Below, one piece after another: positions 63,277 to 64,000 of a stretch of 64,000 nucleotides of DNA. The position numbers and the translations under genes are program-made. Within the stretch, counting starts at the first letter, position 1; each line of letters starts with the position of its first letter. The notes below the pieces were generated by a model. The model searched no databases and had not been told where the DNA came from. It saw nothing but the letters and a program-made list of their open reading frames with translations. The stretch spans positions 186,001-250,000 of the forward strand of contig NZ_ARWI01000001.1 in assembly GCF_000478585.1 (NCBI RefSeq). The letters run 5' to 3'. The DNA is from Thiomicrorhabdus sp. Kp2 (lineage in GTDB: Bacteria > Pseudomonadota > Gammaproteobacteria > Thiomicrospirales > Thiomicrospiraceae).

Positions 63277-63407
63277 ACCACGAAGAGAGGAAGGCACGAA
63301 AAACTCTAAAACCTAACACCAGTTTTTTTGATTCAATAACTATGAATGAATAATCTATGTTTATCTAATCGTTATACTCATTTCACAAATCTTCGTGCCT
63401 TCGTGGT
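63277..63407. repeat. MITE-like element with terminal inverted repeats
   Basis: The left end ACCACGAAG...AAGGCACGAA (63277-63300, with a six-base insertion) and the right end TTCGTGCCTTCGTGGT (63392-63407) are inverted copies enclosing about 90 bp of AT-rich non-coding DNA. The right end matches the repeat at 55886-55902. No transposase is encoded. Confidence 0.5.
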
Positions 63408-63464
63408 GAAAACTTTTTATCAATTATAAATTGCGTTTACACATAAAAACAAAGTATAGAAATG

Positions 63465-63507
63465 AAAAAAGCCACTACAAATGAAATTTGTAATGGCTTT
63501 CTTTTTT
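63465..63507 (-). terminator. Terminator of the downstream tRNA-Val/Asp unit
   Basis: AAAGCCATTACAAAT pairs with ATTTGTAGTGGCTTT on the minus strand, followed by a T-run. It lies directly past tRNA-Asp copy 1. Confidence 0.88.
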
Positions 63508-63510
63508 AAC

Positions 63511-63587
63511 TGGCGGAGCGGACGGGATTCGAACCCGCGACCCCCTGCGTGACAGGCAGGTATTCTAACCAGCTGAACTACCGCTCC
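63511..63587 (-). tRNA. tRNA-Asp (GTC), copy 1
   Basis: The 77-nt cloverleaf has acceptor GGAGCGG/CCGCTCC, anticodon GTC in CTGTCAC, and encoded CCA. Identical to the copy at 63786-63862. Confidence 0.96.
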
Positions 63588-63595
63588 TAATTGTA

Positions 63596-63671
63596 TGGTG
63601 GGTGATACTGGGCTCGAACCAGTGACCCTCGCCTTGTAAGGGCGATGCTCTCCCAACTGAGCTAATCACCC
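63596..63671 (-). tRNA. tRNA-Val (TAC), copy 1
   Basis: The 76-nt cloverleaf has acceptor GGGTGAT/ATCACCC, anticodon TAC in CTTACAA, and encoded CCA. It lies eight bases upstream of tRNA-Asp copy 1. Confidence 0.96.
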
Positions 63672-63753
63672 AGGATAGACAAAAAAGTTTTACATTCAAA
63701 ATATGAACAACTTCTCTGTTTTGTATTACTGCAAACTCCTGAAGATTTGCAAT

Positions 63754-63780
63754 AAAAAAGCTAGTTTATAACTAGCTTTT
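63754..63780 (-). terminator. Terminator between the two tRNA-Val/Asp units
   Basis: AAAAGCTAGTT and AACTAGCTTTT flank a four-base loop, with a T-run on the minus strand. It ends the upstream Val-Asp unit and so separates the two copies transcriptionally. Confidence 0.82.
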
Positions 63781-63785
63781 AAATA

Positions 63786-63862
63786 TGGCGGAGCGGACGG
63801 GATTCGAACCCGCGACCCCCTGCGTGACAGGCAGGTATTCTAACCAGCTGAACTACCGCTCC
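63786..63862 (-). tRNA. tRNA-Asp (GTC), copy 2
   Basis: Same sequence as copy 1, with GTC anticodon and encoded CCA. One base separates it from tRNA-Val copy 2. Confidence 0.96.
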
Positions 63863-63863
63863 G

Positions 63864-63939
63864 TGGTGGGTGATACTGGGCTCGAACCAGTGACCCTCGC
63901 CTTGTAAGGGCGATGCTCTCCCAACTGAGCTAATCACCC
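63864..63939 (-). tRNA. tRNA-Val (TAC), copy 2
   Basis: Same sequence as copy 1. It is the 5' gene of the tandemly duplicated Val-Asp unit; the remaining 61 bases of the window presumably carry its promoter region. Confidence 0.96.
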
Positions 63940-64000
63940 AATCAAACTTGCTCTACGTCCCTGTTGGTCTGTGTTGCTGTGCTTAATTGATGTGGCGTAT

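Noticed and set aside
63420-63656. 78-codon minus-strand ORF
   Set aside because: It overlaps tRNA-Asp and tRNA-Val on the same strand.

Overview
The window is chromosomal DNA from an AT-rich (roughly 40% GC by eye) gammaproteobacterium. Gene content and order recall sulfur-oxidising Thiotrichales such as Thiomicrorhabdus, Thiomicrospira or Hydrogenovibrio: gltX followed by tRNA genes, a gyrA-serC-pheA-hisC-tyrA-aroA-cmk-rpsA-ihfB-lapA-pyrF run, rpsF-rpsR-DUF2232-rplI-dnaB-alr, and ubiG-phosphatase-SDR. The genus is an inference; no rRNA gene is present.

Layout. 0.1-2.3 kb: yciO-type gene, M50 protease and rluB. 2.4-7.6 kb: a hypothetical gene, slyX, an M61 peptidase and two divergent paralogous SLAC1/TehA-type membrane proteins. 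7.7-10 kb: gltX and tRNA-Ala, -Glu, -Gly, -Glu. 10.3-16 kb: relA, dusA, an exonuclease VII large subunit with an extra N-terminal DUF5710-like domain, xseB and an ArsC-family gene. 16.5-24 kb: small unknowns, rpoN, a bicupin, a two-component system, a SPOR-domain protein and a 41-residue membrane protein. 24-33 kb: a long minus-strand block (YchJ, MATE, nudF, alr, dnaB, rplI, rpsR, rpsF, pyrF, lapA). 33-45 kb: the ihfB-to-gyrA block. 45-49 kb: ubiG, a HAD phosphatase, an SDR, a DUF4386 gene broken by one in-frame stop, and a CaCA exchanger. 49.4-55.6 kb: an accessory island of small minus-strand genes separated by attC-like sites, read as an integron cassette array without an integrase in view. 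55.9-62.2 kb: an oligopeptide-type ABC importer. 62.4-64 kb: fabI and two copies of a tRNA-Val/tRNA-Asp unit.

Two features stand out. First, the perfect 12-bp palindrome ACCAGGCCTGGT occurs 17 times (20 times counting the 10-bp core CCAGGCCTGG) in 64 kb. It lies both between genes, mostly at 3' ends and sometimes inside terminators, and within genes in all three reading frames. It is two abutting CCWGG sites and behaves like a genome-wide iterated signal. Second, the cassette array carries resistance-like genes (a Vat-type acetyltransferase, an auxiliary TrpRS and two paralogous GNATs). The TrpRS cassette has its own 19-codon leader ORF with tandem Trp codons next to a hairpin, which suggests Trp-dependent attenuation. 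A RAYT transposase element bounded by a perfect 21-bp inverted repeat has inserted into the array.

All calls come from reading the sequence and family knowledge. No database search was run.
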